Source of the DNA: Roseibium hamelinense
GTDB lineage: Bacteria > Pseudomonadota > Alphaproteobacteria > Rhizobiales > Stappiaceae
DNA length: 64,000 bases
Reading direction: 5' to 3'
Assembly (NCBI RefSeq): GCF_007830545.1
Contig: NZ_VLLF01000001.1
Span: 496,001 to 560,000, forward strand
Shown one piece after another: positions 15,189-23,791 of the stretch. The position numbers and the translations under genes were made by a program. How positions within the stretch are numbered: position 1 is the stretch's first letter; every line of letters begins with the position of its first letter. A model generated the notes under the pieces. The model worked only from the letters and a program-made list of their open reading frames with translations. It was not told where the DNA came from and searched no databases.

Positions 15189-17237
15189 ATGCCTATAAAT
15201 ATTGAAATAAATGATAAAATAGCGATTATTACGGTTGATAATCCACCCGTAAACGCTCTGTCCCAAGCAGTGCGCAAGGGACTTTGGGAAGCGGTTGAGC
15301 GGCTTGATGCGGATGATGCTGTTTCGCTTGTTCTGCTGCGATGTGCTGGCCGGACCTTTATTGCCGGTGGCGATGTCACCGAGTTCGACAAGGCGCCGGT
15401 CGAACCGCATTTACCTGATGTGGTTGGCCGTATTGAACGCGCGAAAAAGCCTTGGATTGCGGCAATTCACGGCACCGCCCTCGGTGGCGGTCTTGAAGTC
15501 GCGATGGGCTGTGCGTGGCGGGTCGCGGATGAGGCGGCATCTCTCGGCCTACCGGAAGTCTCCCTCGGGGTCATCCCGGGTGCGGGCGGCACGGTGCGCA
15601 CGCCACGGCTTATCGGCATCAAGGCGGCGATCGCCTTGGTGACTGGCGGAAAGCCGGTGAAAGCGGCGGAAGCTGTCCGGCTCGGTCTGATTGACGAAGT
15701 CCTCTCCGGCGATTTTCAGAGCCAGGCGATCGCCTTCGCAAAACGAACACTCAGCGCGTCAAGGCCAGGTGCGGTGTCTGATAAAAGAATTGAAGAAAGC
15801 TTTGTAACTAATTGGACAAAAATTGAAAAAGAGGTCGAAAAATCAGCGAAGGGCGCACATGCGCCTGTTCGGGCATTGGCCTGTCTAAGAAAGGCCGCCA
15901 CCGCGTCTGCCGATGAAGCAGTGGCCTATGAACGCGAGACTTTTCTGGATCTTCGGAATTCCAATCAGGCAAAGGCTCTTCGGCACGTCTTTTTTGCAGA
16001 ACGCGCCGCGCTCAAGCCTGAGGATTTGCAAGGTGTTTTTCCGAAGCCCGTCAAAACGGCAGGTGTTGTGGGCGGCGGTACAATGGGTGCGGGGATCGCC
16101 GCTGCAATGCGCGATGCAGGAATCAACGTCGTCTTGCAGGAGAGGGACGCGCAAGCCCTTGCCGCCGGCATGGCCCGGATTGAAAGTATTTTTTCGGCCT
16201 CTGTGAAACGTGGCCGGTTAAGCGCCGACGAGGCTGCTGTGCGCATGGCCGGTGTTTCCGGTACAACGGATGTCGCTGATTTTTCTGAGGCCGATCTGGT
16301 CGTTGAGGCGGTGTTTGAGGATCTGGATGTCAAGCGCGCGGTCTTTGCCGGATTGGCGGAGAGCTGTCGAAAAGACGCGATCTTGGCCACCAACACCTCC
16401 TATCTTAACCCCGAGGACATTTTTGCACAGCTGCCCAATCCGGACAGAGGCATCGGGCTTCACTTCTTCAGCCCTGCCAACATCATGAAGCTCCTGGAGA
16501 TCGTTCCAACCCGTGCTACGGCGCCGGACACTCTGGCGGCGGGCTTTGCGCTGGCCAAGAGCTTGCGCAAAGTGCCTGTGCGCTCGGGTATCTGCGACGG
16601 ATTTATTGGCAATCGTATCTTGAAGGTGACGCGTGCACAGGCAGAAAAGCTGCTTCTCACCGGCGTCAGTCCTGCCGAAATTGATGCGGCCTTGAAAGAC
16701 TACGGCTTGCCGATGGGGCCATTCGCGGCTCAGGATCTGGGCGGGCTCGATATTGCAGCCTTTCAAAGAAAAGCGGCCCGTGCGCGGGGTGAAACGGTGT
16801 TTGCGCCGATCGCTGATCGTCTGGTGGCGGATAACCGGCTCGGCCAGAAAACCGGAGGCGGCTGGTATGACTATCAGGACGGTTCGCGGCACCCTATGCC
16901 GTCGAATATCGTGGCCGGCATCGTCGCAGAAATCCGAAATGAGCAAGGGCGAGCAGAGCTGCCGGACGGCGTCTCGCTGGCCGATGCTGTTCTCCTTCCG
17001 ATGGTCAACGAAGGCGCGCGCATTCTGGATGAGGGCATTGCCGCATCTGCGACCGATATTGATCTGGTCAAGATCCACGGGTACGGGCACCCGCGCTGGC
17101 GCGGTGGCTTGATGTACGATGCCCAGCAAGGCGGTCTTTCCGCCGCAGTCGGCAAAATTCGCCGCTTGTTTGAAGCAGGCCTTGCGGAGGCACCAAGTGA
17201 ACATTTGATTGCTGCGGCGGAGGCGGGGAGGTTCTGA
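15189..17237 (+). CDS. Bifunctional enoyl-CoA hydratase / 3-hydroxyacyl-CoA dehydrogenase
   Basis: Protein of 682 residues with the FadB/FadJ-type fusion: an N-terminal crotonase domain (residues 1-190; GTALGGGLEVAMGC and LPEVSLGVIPGAGGT carry the two expected glutamates) and a NAD-dependent dehydrogenase (from about 290; AGVVGGGTMGAGIA, LHFFSPANIMKLLEIV, then GFIGNRIL). It probably supplies the PaaF and PaaH steps, which are otherwise missing here. The ATG at 15189 has a poor ribosome site and the first 20 codons are strikingly AT-rich compared with the neighbours. It follows livF by 17 bases and may be in the same transcript. Confidence 0.85.
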   Translation: MPINIEINDKIAIITVDNPPVNALSQAVRKGLWEAVERLDADDAVSLVLLRCAGRTFIAGGDVTEFDKAPVEPHLPDVVGRIERAKKPWIAAIHGTALGGGLEVAMGCAWRVADEAASLGLPEVSLGVIPGAGGTVRTPRLIGIKAAIALVTGGKPVKAAEAVRLGLIDEVLSGDFQSQAIAFAKRTLSASRPGAVSDKRIEESFVTNWTKIEKEVEKSAKGAHAPVRALACLRKAATASADEAVAYERETFLDLRNSNQAKALRHVFFAERAALKPEDLQGVFPKPVKTAGVVGGGTMGAGIAAAMRDAGINVVLQERDAQALAAGMARIESIFSASVKRGRLSADEAAVRMAGVSGTTDVADFSEADLVVEAVFEDLDVKRAVFAGLAESCRKDAILATNTSYLNPEDIFAQLPNPDRGIGLHFFSPANIMKLLEIVPTRATAPDTLAAGFALAKSLRKVPVRSGICDGFIGNRILKVTRAQAEKLLLTGVSPAEIDAALKDYGLPMGPFAAQDLGGLDIAAFQRKAARARGETVFAPIADRLVADNRLGQKTGGGWYDYQDGSRHPMPSNIVAGIVAEIRNEQGRAELPDGVSLADAVLLPMVNEGARILDEGIAASATDIDLVKIHGYGHPRWRGGLMYDAQQGGLSAAVGKIRRLFEAGLAEAPSEHLIAAAEAGRF

Positions 17238-17400
17238 TGTTTTTGCCGGTGGTGAGCTGTCTGTTAACCCATTGAAAAGCATAGGTTGGCGCCTGTGACC
17301 GGCTGCCGCAGGGCATGGCGCCGCATGCTGTCCGATTTGCGTTGCGGGCCATAGGTAAAACCCCATATCCATGTTCATCTTCTTCTTTATGAGGTGAGCT

Positions 17401-18774
17401 ATGGAAGAGCTGCTTCTGAGCCGGATCCAGTTTGCGGCGAACATATCGTTCCACATTCTGTTTCCAACCATCACGATCGCCCTTGGCTGGGTGCTGCTGT
17501 TTTTCAAACTGCGGTTCAACGCGACCGGCGATGACCGCTGGATGGCGGCCTATCAGTTCTGGGTGAAGATTTTCGCGCTGTCCTTTGGACTAGGCGTGGT
17601 CAGCGGCATCACAATGAGTTTCCAGTTCGGCACCAACTGGCCGGGCTTCATGGAGACGGTCGGCAACGTGGCCGGACCACTGCTGGCCTACGAAGTGTTG
17701 ACCGCGTTTTTCTTGGAGGCGGCCTTCCTCGGCATCATGCTCTTCGGCGCGCGCAAGGTTCCAAACTGGCTCCACACGCTTGCAACGTTTCTCGTGGCAT
17801 TCGGGACGACCATCAGCGCGTTCTGGATTCTTGTGCTGAACTCCTGGATGCACACACCTGCCGGATTTGAGCTGCGCGACGGCGTCGTCCATGCAACCGA
17901 CTGGATGGCAATCATTTTCAACCCGTCCATGCCCTACAGGCTGGTCCACATGCTGCTTGCCAGTGGTTTGACGGTTGCGTTTCTGATCGTCGGCGTTTCG
18001 GCCTACCGCCGGCTCGTCGGTGACACGTCCAAAGGCGTGCGCCTCACTCTTAAGACGGGCGTTTGGATGGCTGCCATCCTCATTCCGCTCCAGATTTATG
18101 CGGGCGACATGCATGGTCTCAACACGCTTGAGCACCAGCCACAGAAGGTGGCTGCGATGGAGGGCAACTGGAACACAGGGCCGAACGTGCCGCTCTTGCT
18201 GTTTGCCCTGCCGGACGAAGAGGCGCGCGAGAACCGCTTCGAGATCGGCATACCTAGCGGGGCATCCCTGATATTGAAGCATGATCCAAATGGCATTGTG
18301 CCGGGTCTTAATGACTTTTACGCCGAAGACGGCACCGCGCTGCATCCACCTGTCAGCCCGGTATTCTGGTCCTTCCGCGTGATGGTCGGAACAGGCGTTT
18401 TGATGCTGCTTGCCAGCTGGGGCACATTGATTGCTTTGCGCCGGTCAAAGGGCGTCGATAACCTGAACCCGTGGATCCTGCGCGGTCTTGTGGCCATGAC
18501 ATTCTCCGGCTGGATTGCGACGCTTGCGGGCTGGTACACAACGGAGATCGGCCGTCAGCCCTGGCTCGTCCAAGGGGTCCTGACCACGGAGGCCGCTGTC
18601 GCGGATGTACCGGCGCCGATGGTCGCCACAACCCTTGCCGCCTATCTGGTGGTCTATGCAGTCTTGCTGGTTGCCTACATCACGGTGATTTTCCGCCTCG
18701 CGCACAAATCATCCAAGTCGGATGAGCGCCCGCACTCCGGTGCTGCGCAAGTCGCCCTCGTGCCGGCGGAGTAG
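17401..18774 (+). CDS. cydA: Cytochrome bd / CIO ubiquinol oxidase subunit I
   Basis: Membrane quinol oxidase subunit of 457 residues with nine expected transmembrane helices. Family sequence includes SRIQFAANISFHILFPTITI (haem-ligand histidine near the N-terminus), FGLGVVSGITMSFQFGTNWP, LAYEVLTAFFLEAAFLGIM and GWYTTEIGRQPWLVQG. The quinol loop is short and the sequence resembles the cyanide-insensitive (CioA) type. A GAGGTGAGCT ribosome site precedes the ATG. It is followed after four bases by subunit II. No FNR-type box was seen in the 163 bases upstream. Confidence 0.93.
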   Translation: MEELLLSRIQFAANISFHILFPTITIALGWVLLFFKLRFNATGDDRWMAAYQFWVKIFALSFGLGVVSGITMSFQFGTNWPGFMETVGNVAGPLLAYEVLTAFFLEAAFLGIMLFGARKVPNWLHTLATFLVAFGTTISAFWILVLNSWMHTPAGFELRDGVVHATDWMAIIFNPSMPYRLVHMLLASGLTVAFLIVGVSAYRRLVGDTSKGVRLTLKTGVWMAAILIPLQIYAGDMHGLNTLEHQPQKVAAMEGNWNTGPNVPLLLFALPDEEARENRFEIGIPSGASLILKHDPNGIVPGLNDFYAEDGTALHPPVSPVFWSFRVMVGTGVLMLLASWGTLIALRRSKGVDNLNPWILRGLVAMTFSGWIATLAGWYTTEIGRQPWLVQGVLTTEAAVADVPAPMVATTLAAYLVVYAVLLVAYITVIFRLAHKSSKSDERPHSGAAQVALVPAE

Positions 18775-18778
18775 AGAG

Positions 18779-19789
18779 ATGGAATTGTTTGGAGATCCAA
18801 CTGTCTGGCTGCCGCTTGCCTTTGCCGCGCTGATGGGTGTGTCAATCCTCGTTTATGTTATCCTGGATGGGTTTGACCTTGGCGTCGGGATATTGTTCCC
18901 GATGGCAAGCGCGGACGAGAAAGACCGTATGGTGGCCGCCATCGGCCCGTTCTGGGATGCCAACGAGACCTGGCTTGTGCTTGCGGTCGGATTGCTTCTT
19001 GTCGCCTTCCCGGCGGCACATGGCACGATCCTGACCGCGCTCTACTTGCCCGTGGCCGTGATGCTGATCGGTCTCATTTTGCGTGGCGTCGCATTCGAGT
19101 TCCGTGCCAAGACAACCGGCGTTCACAAGGAACGTTGGAACTTGGCGTTTTTCAGCGGTTCGCTGTCGGCATCGCTGGCTCAAGGATACATGCTCGGCAT
19201 TTACATCATGGGGTTGCAGCAAACGCCCATGACCGTCGGGTTTGGCATCTTGACGGCAATTTGTCTGACCGCAGGATACGGTTTCATCGGAGCCACCTGG
19301 CTGATCATCAAAACGGAAGGTGCACTTCAGCTGAAAGCAGTCTCCTGGGCCCGCCGCCGTTTGTGGGGCGTCATGATTGGCCTTGGCGCGATTTCGCTCG
19401 CAAGTCCGTTTGTCAGCGAGCGGATTTTCGAAAAATGGTTCTCGTTCCCATCGATCATACTGCTTGCTCCATTGCCGCTGATGTCCGCTTTGCTGGTGTT
19501 CATTCTGTGGACTGCGCTCAAGCACCTGCCCGCCAAGGAAGACCGCTGGAACTGGGTACCTTTCAGCGCGACGGCCATACTGTTTTGCCTGGCTTTCGCC
19601 GGTTTGGCCTATTCATTCTATCCGTATGTCGTGCCGGAACAGCTTACGCTGTACGAAAGCGCCAGCGCGCCCGAAAGCCTGTTCATCATTCTGCTGGGCG
19701 CGTTGTTCGTGCTGCCGGTGATCATTGGCTACACGATCCTGGCCTATACCGTGTTTCGTGGCAAAGCGACGGAGTTGCGCTACGACTGA
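18779..19789 (+). CDS. cydB: Cytochrome bd / CIO ubiquinol oxidase subunit II
   Basis: Membrane subunit of 336 residues beginning MELFGDPTVWLPLAFAALMG and containing YVILDGFDLGVGILFP and FWDANETWLVLAVGLLLVAF, both diagnostic for CydB/CioB. The ATG at 18779 lies four bases after cydA; longer starts would overlap cydA. No small CydX-like gene is seen after it. Confidence 0.93.
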   Translation: MELFGDPTVWLPLAFAALMGVSILVYVILDGFDLGVGILFPMASADEKDRMVAAIGPFWDANETWLVLAVGLLLVAFPAAHGTILTALYLPVAVMLIGLILRGVAFEFRAKTTGVHKERWNLAFFSGSLSASLAQGYMLGIYIMGLQQTPMTVGFGILTAICLTAGYGFIGATWLIIKTEGALQLKAVSWARRRLWGVMIGLGAISLASPFVSERIFEKWFSFPSIILLAPLPLMSALLVFILWTALKHLPAKEDRWNWVPFSATAILFCLAFAGLAYSFYPYVVPEQLTLYESASAPESLFIILLGALFVLPVIIGYTILAYTVFRGKATELRYD

Positions 19790-19796
19790 GAGAAGT

Positions 19797-19835
19797 GGTG
19801 TCCGGCCGGTTGTGACAGCGCCCGCGCCGGACACC
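19797..19835 (+). terminator. Long-stem hairpin after cydB
   Basis: GGTGTCCGGC (19797-19806) pairs perfectly with GCCGGACACC (19826-19835), a ten-pair stem starting eight bases after the cydB stop. The 19-base loop and lack of a T-run make it an atypical terminator. The rest of the 337-base gap to ntrY shows nothing else clear. Confidence 0.5.
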
Positions 19836-20126
19836 TGCTTCAGCTGACCACCGGACCCGAAACGTACAGGTGGACAGCGTTGCTGAAAATCCCGCTTGCA
19901 CCGGGCGCCTGCCTCCAAAATCCGGTGGGCTGCGAAATCTCCCCTAAAGGCATTAACTCGGCGCGTGTGGTTTCGGTTCGCTGTTGTTTCCCCATCTAAT
20001 TGCACTCAGAGCTCCCCTCTGGATCGGGTTATGTCGCAATTTCGCAACATTGTGTGGTAAACCTGCCGCAGTTTTGTGGCTCAAAGCTGTGCGGCAGCCG
20101 GGTCATTTTGCGGCTTACGGGGTTTT

Positions 20127-22376
20127 ATGATTCTCAGCAGCGTACAGACCGGAGGGGTTACTCAGGTCTCCAGCGGGAAACTTGGCAGACGCGTCGGTTT
20201 GGCGATCATGATCGTCGCACTTGTGTCGATCGGCGTGACATTTGCGATCCTTATGGGCATGACACCCATCGCACCGACGCGAGATGTCGCCTTTGCAGCC
20301 ATGACCGTCAACGGCTTGCTGGCGCTTTGCCTCATGATCTCGATCGCTTGGGAAATCGGAAAACTGTGGACCGCGCGGCGCAAGGGCAGGGCAGCTGCAC
20401 GCCTCCATGTCCGAATTGTTGCGCTGTTCAGTGTTGTTGCTGCCATTCCCGCGATTTTGATGGCGATGCTGGCGACTTTTACATTGGACCGTGGTCTCGA
20501 CCGCTGGTTCGAGGACCGCACCCGGCAAATCATCGACAATTCACTAACGGTCGCTCAGGCATATTTGCAAGAGCACGCCCGCGTTCTGCAGGGCGATATC
20601 ATTGCCATGGCAAATGACATTGACCGGGCGCGCGCCGTTTACGATTTCGAACCGAGCCGGTTCGACAGCTTCTTTTCTGCGCAAGCCTCGGTGAGAGGAC
20701 TTTTGGCAGCTTATATCGTGAATGGTGACGGGACTGTTGTCACGCGTGTCATCTTGGATCCAAATGCGAATATTCCAGCCGCGCCGCCTGACAGTTTGCG
20801 CAAGGCTGTGTCCGGTGAGCCCATCCTGATTGCGCCCGGGCGTTCCAATTTTGTCGGCGGCGTCATGAAGCTCTCTGCTTATGACGATTTTTATCTTTAC
20901 GCTACGAGGGCCATGGACCCGCGGGTTGTTGAATACCTGCGCCTGGCCGAAGCCGGCGAAGACGAGTATTCCGATCTTGAGAACAGCCGGTTCGGTGTCC
21001 AGGTTGCCTTTGCACTTGTTTATCTCGGTGTCGCGCTTGTTCTTCTGTTGTCGGCAATCTGGTTGGGATTCGGCTTTGCCAACCGGCTCGTTGCGCCGAT
21101 CCGGACGCTGATTTCTGCGGCAGACGAAGTGTCCAAGGGCAACCTGGCGGTCAAAGTCGAGACCGAAAAGTCCGGCGGTGATCTCGCCAATCTGGGGTCA
21201 ACCTTTAACAAAATGACCGGTCAGCTGCTTGGCCAGCGGGATGCTCTGCTGGCCGCCAATGAGCAGATCGACCGGCGGCGCCGGTTCAACGAGGCGGTGC
21301 TTTCCGGAGTGTCAACGGGTGTGATAGGGATCGACGACGAAGCGTCGATCATGCTGGCGAACAAGTCGGCTCAGGAACTGCTTGGCGTGAACGAGGTTGA
21401 AATTCTTCACAAACCGCTCGGCGAAGTCATTCCGGAACTCAGGGAAACGCTTTCCATTTGGCTGGAGCGCGACAGTGAACGGGTTCAGGAGACCCAGGTT
21501 GATATCAGCCGCGGAGGCCGGATCAGAACAGTCAATGTCCGGATCACCACAGAACAGTCGACCCGCAGGGAGCACGGCTATGTGGTTACCATAGACGATA
21601 TCACAGATCTCGTTTCGGCACAGCGCAACTCGGCTTGGGCCGATGTGGCCCGGCGGATCGCCCATGAGATCAAGAACCCGTTGACCCCGATCCAGCTTTC
21701 AGCCGAGCGGATACGGCGCCGGTATGGCCGTCAGGTCGAGGACGACCGAACCGTGTTTGATCAGTGTATCGACACCATCATCCGTCAGGTGGGGGATATC
21801 GGGCAGATGGTTGATGAGTTCTCATCCTTCGCCCGCATGCGCAAGCCGAAGAAGGTGCTCGGAGACTTGCGCAATTCGGTGCGTGAAGCGGCGTTTATGC
21901 AGACGGTCGCAAATGAAAACATCAAGATCGAAACAACACTGCCGGAGGACCGGCTGGACATTGTCTTTGATCCGCGGCTGATCGGACAAGCCCTGACAAA
22001 TGTCATCAAGAACGCGACCGAGGCGATTACCGGCCGTCCGGAAGGCGATTTCCCGCCCGGCCATATCAAAGTCATGCTCTATAGGGATGGCGAACGGATT
22101 TTCATTGATGTGATCGACAACGGGGTCGGTCTGCCGGCCGAAAACCGCAGCCGGTTGTTGGAGCCGTATATGACGACCCGCGAGAAGGGAACTGGCCTTG
22201 GTCTTGCGATCGTCCGGAAGATTTTGGAGGACCATGGCGGCGGCATTGAATTGCTTGATGCTCCCCAGGTCGCAGAGGGCGGCACCGGAACCTTGGTGCG
22301 CCTGACCATGGCTGCGCAAACAGAAGACGCAGCTGACACAGACAAGAACGAAGAAGAAGAACTTCATGGCGCATGA
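20127..22376 (+). CDS. ntrY: Sensor histidine kinase NtrY
   Basis: Membrane sensor kinase of 749 residues that phosphorylates NtrX. There are hydrophobic segments near the N-terminus (LAIMIVALVSIGVTFAILMG and two more), a periplasmic sensor part, a fourth membrane helix near residue 300, a HAMP domain, a PAS domain (RFNEAVLSGVSTGVIGID), the phospho-acceptor H box RRIAHEIKNPLTPIQLSAER, N box NVIKNATEAI and G boxes VIDNGVGLP and GTGLGLAIV. The ATG at 20127 (MILSSVQTGG) is preferred; an upstream ATG at 20076 would add 17 residues. NtrX overlaps its end by 11 bases. NtrYX in relatives responds to nitrogen and redox state; cydAB lies directly upstream. Confidence 0.93.
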   Translation: MILSSVQTGGVTQVSSGKLGRRVGLAIMIVALVSIGVTFAILMGMTPIAPTRDVAFAAMTVNGLLALCLMISIAWEIGKLWTARRKGRAAARLHVRIVALFSVVAAIPAILMAMLATFTLDRGLDRWFEDRTRQIIDNSLTVAQAYLQEHARVLQGDIIAMANDIDRARAVYDFEPSRFDSFFSAQASVRGLLAAYIVNGDGTVVTRVILDPNANIPAAPPDSLRKAVSGEPILIAPGRSNFVGGVMKLSAYDDFYLYATRAMDPRVVEYLRLAEAGEDEYSDLENSRFGVQVAFALVYLGVALVLLLSAIWLGFGFANRLVAPIRTLISAADEVSKGNLAVKVETEKSGGDLANLGSTFNKMTGQLLGQRDALLAANEQIDRRRRFNEAVLSGVSTGVIGIDDEASIMLANKSAQELLGVNEVEILHKPLGEVIPELRETLSIWLERDSERVQETQVDISRGGRIRTVNVRITTEQSTRREHGYVVTIDDITDLVSAQRNSAWADVARRIAHEIKNPLTPIQLSAERIRRRYGRQVEDDRTVFDQCIDTIIRQVGDIGQMVDEFSSFARMRKPKKVLGDLRNSVREAAFMQTVANENIKIETTLPEDRLDIVFDPRLIGQALTNVIKNATEAITGRPEGDFPPGHIKVMLYRDGERIFIDVIDNGVGLPAENRSRLLEPYMTTREKGTGLGLAIVRKILEDHGGGIELLDAPQVAEGGTGTLVRLTMAAQTEDAADTDKNEEEELHGA

Positions 22377-23733
22377 TATTCTGGTCGTAGATGACGAAGC
22401 CGATATTCGCGAGATGATCGCGGGAATCCTGGATGACGAGGGCTTCGGCACACGCACGGCAAGCAATTCCGATACGGCGATCGCGGCGATCAAGGAGCGG
22501 CGGCCGTCCCTCGTGATTTTGGATATCTGGCTCCAGGGAAGCCGGCTGGATGGTCTGGCCGTACTCGACGTGATCAAGGAAACCGATCCGGATCTGCCGG
22601 TTGTGATCATTTCCGGCCACGGCAACATTGAGACAGCGGTTTCTGCCATAAAACGCGGCGCGTATGACTACATTGAAAAGCCGTTCAAGACCGACCGTCT
22701 GATCCACATCGTCGAGCGGGCACTGGAAGCTTCGAGCCTCAAGCGCGAAATCCGGGATCTGAAACAGCGCAGCGGTGATGTCAGCGAGCTGATCGGCGAG
22801 TCCAGCGCGGCGAACAATTTGCGCAGCACGATCCAGAAAATCGCCGGCACCAACAGCCGGATCCTGATCACCGGGCCTTCGGGCGCCGGCAAGGAATTGG
22901 CCGCGCGTCAGATCCATACCTTGTCACCGCGCGCCAAGAGCCCGTTTGTGGTCATCAATGCCGCCACAATCACGCCAGACAGAATGGAGGAGGAGCTGTT
23001 TGGTGTCGAGGATGAGAGTGGCAACTTGAAGAAAGTCGGCGCGTTCGAGGAGGCCCATGGCGGCACGCTGTATCTCGACGAAGTGGCCGATATGCCGGCC
23101 GAAACCCAGAGCAAAATTTTACGGGTCCTGGTTGATCAGAGCTTCACCCGCGTTGGCGGGGCCAGCAAGGTGCAGGTCGATATCCGGATCCTGTCTTCCA
23201 CCGCCAAGAACCTGGAAGAACACATCTCCGCCGGCCTGTTCCGTCAGGATCTCTACCACAGGCTTGGAGTGGTCCCACTATACGTCCCGGGCCTTGCAGA
23301 GCGCCGCGAGGATATTCCAACTCTGGTTGGTTTCTTCATGGAGCAAATTTCATCCGCGTCCGGTATTCCACTCCGGCCGATCGGAGACGATGCCATGGCT
23401 GTTCTGCAGACACATGACTGGCCCGGAAATGTCCGGCAGCTGCGCAACAATGTTGAGCGTCTCCTGATCCTCAGCCGCGGTGAACCTGACAGCGTGATCA
23501 CCGCTGATCTCTTGCCGGCGGAAATCGGCTCAATGCTGCCCAATCTGCCGACCACGGGCGGCGGTGAACATTTGATGTCGGTGCCCCTGCGCGAAGCCCG
23601 CGAGATTTTCGAACGCGATTATCTTCAGGCTCAAATCAAGCGGTTTGACGGAAACATCTCCCGAACCGCGGAATTTGTGGGCATGGAGCGCTCTGCCCTG
23701 CACCGCAAGCTCAAGTCGCTGGGTCTTTCCTAA
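22366..23733 (+). CDS. ntrX: Response regulator NtrX (AAA+ type, GAFTGA loop missing)
   Basis: Response regulator of 455 residues: receiver domain with phospho-acceptor D53 (VILDIWLQGS), AAA+ domain with Walker A GPSGAGKE at 170-177 and Walker B TLYLDE at 234-239, and a C-terminal Fis-type helix-turn-helix (NISRTAEFVGMERSALHRKL). Where sigma-54 activators carry GAFTGA, this protein has ELFGVEDESGNLKKVGAFEE, so the sigma-54 contact loop is absent. It may therefore regulate without sigma-54 or as a repressor. The ATG overlaps the ntrY end. Confidence 0.93.
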   Translation: MAHDILVVDDEADIREMIAGILDDEGFGTRTASNSDTAIAAIKERRPSLVILDIWLQGSRLDGLAVLDVIKETDPDLPVVIISGHGNIETAVSAIKRGAYDYIEKPFKTDRLIHIVERALEASSLKREIRDLKQRSGDVSELIGESSAANNLRSTIQKIAGTNSRILITGPSGAGKELAARQIHTLSPRAKSPFVVINAATITPDRMEEELFGVEDESGNLKKVGAFEEAHGGTLYLDEVADMPAETQSKILRVLVDQSFTRVGGASKVQVDIRILSSTAKNLEEHISAGLFRQDLYHRLGVVPLYVPGLAERREDIPTLVGFFMEQISSASGIPLRPIGDDAMAVLQTHDWPGNVRQLRNNVERLLILSRGEPDSVITADLLPAEIGSMLPNLPTTGGGEHLMSVPLREAREIFERDYLQAQIKRFDGNISRTAEFVGMERSALHRKLKSLGLS

Positions 23734-23791
23734 TCCGCGCCATGGGTGTACGAGCGGATGACAAACGCGAAAGCAAGTTGAGGTTGGGCCG

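Noticed and set aside
17238..17400. FNR box upstream of cydA
   Set aside because: No TTGAT-N4-ATCAA or close match is present in the 163 bases before the start.
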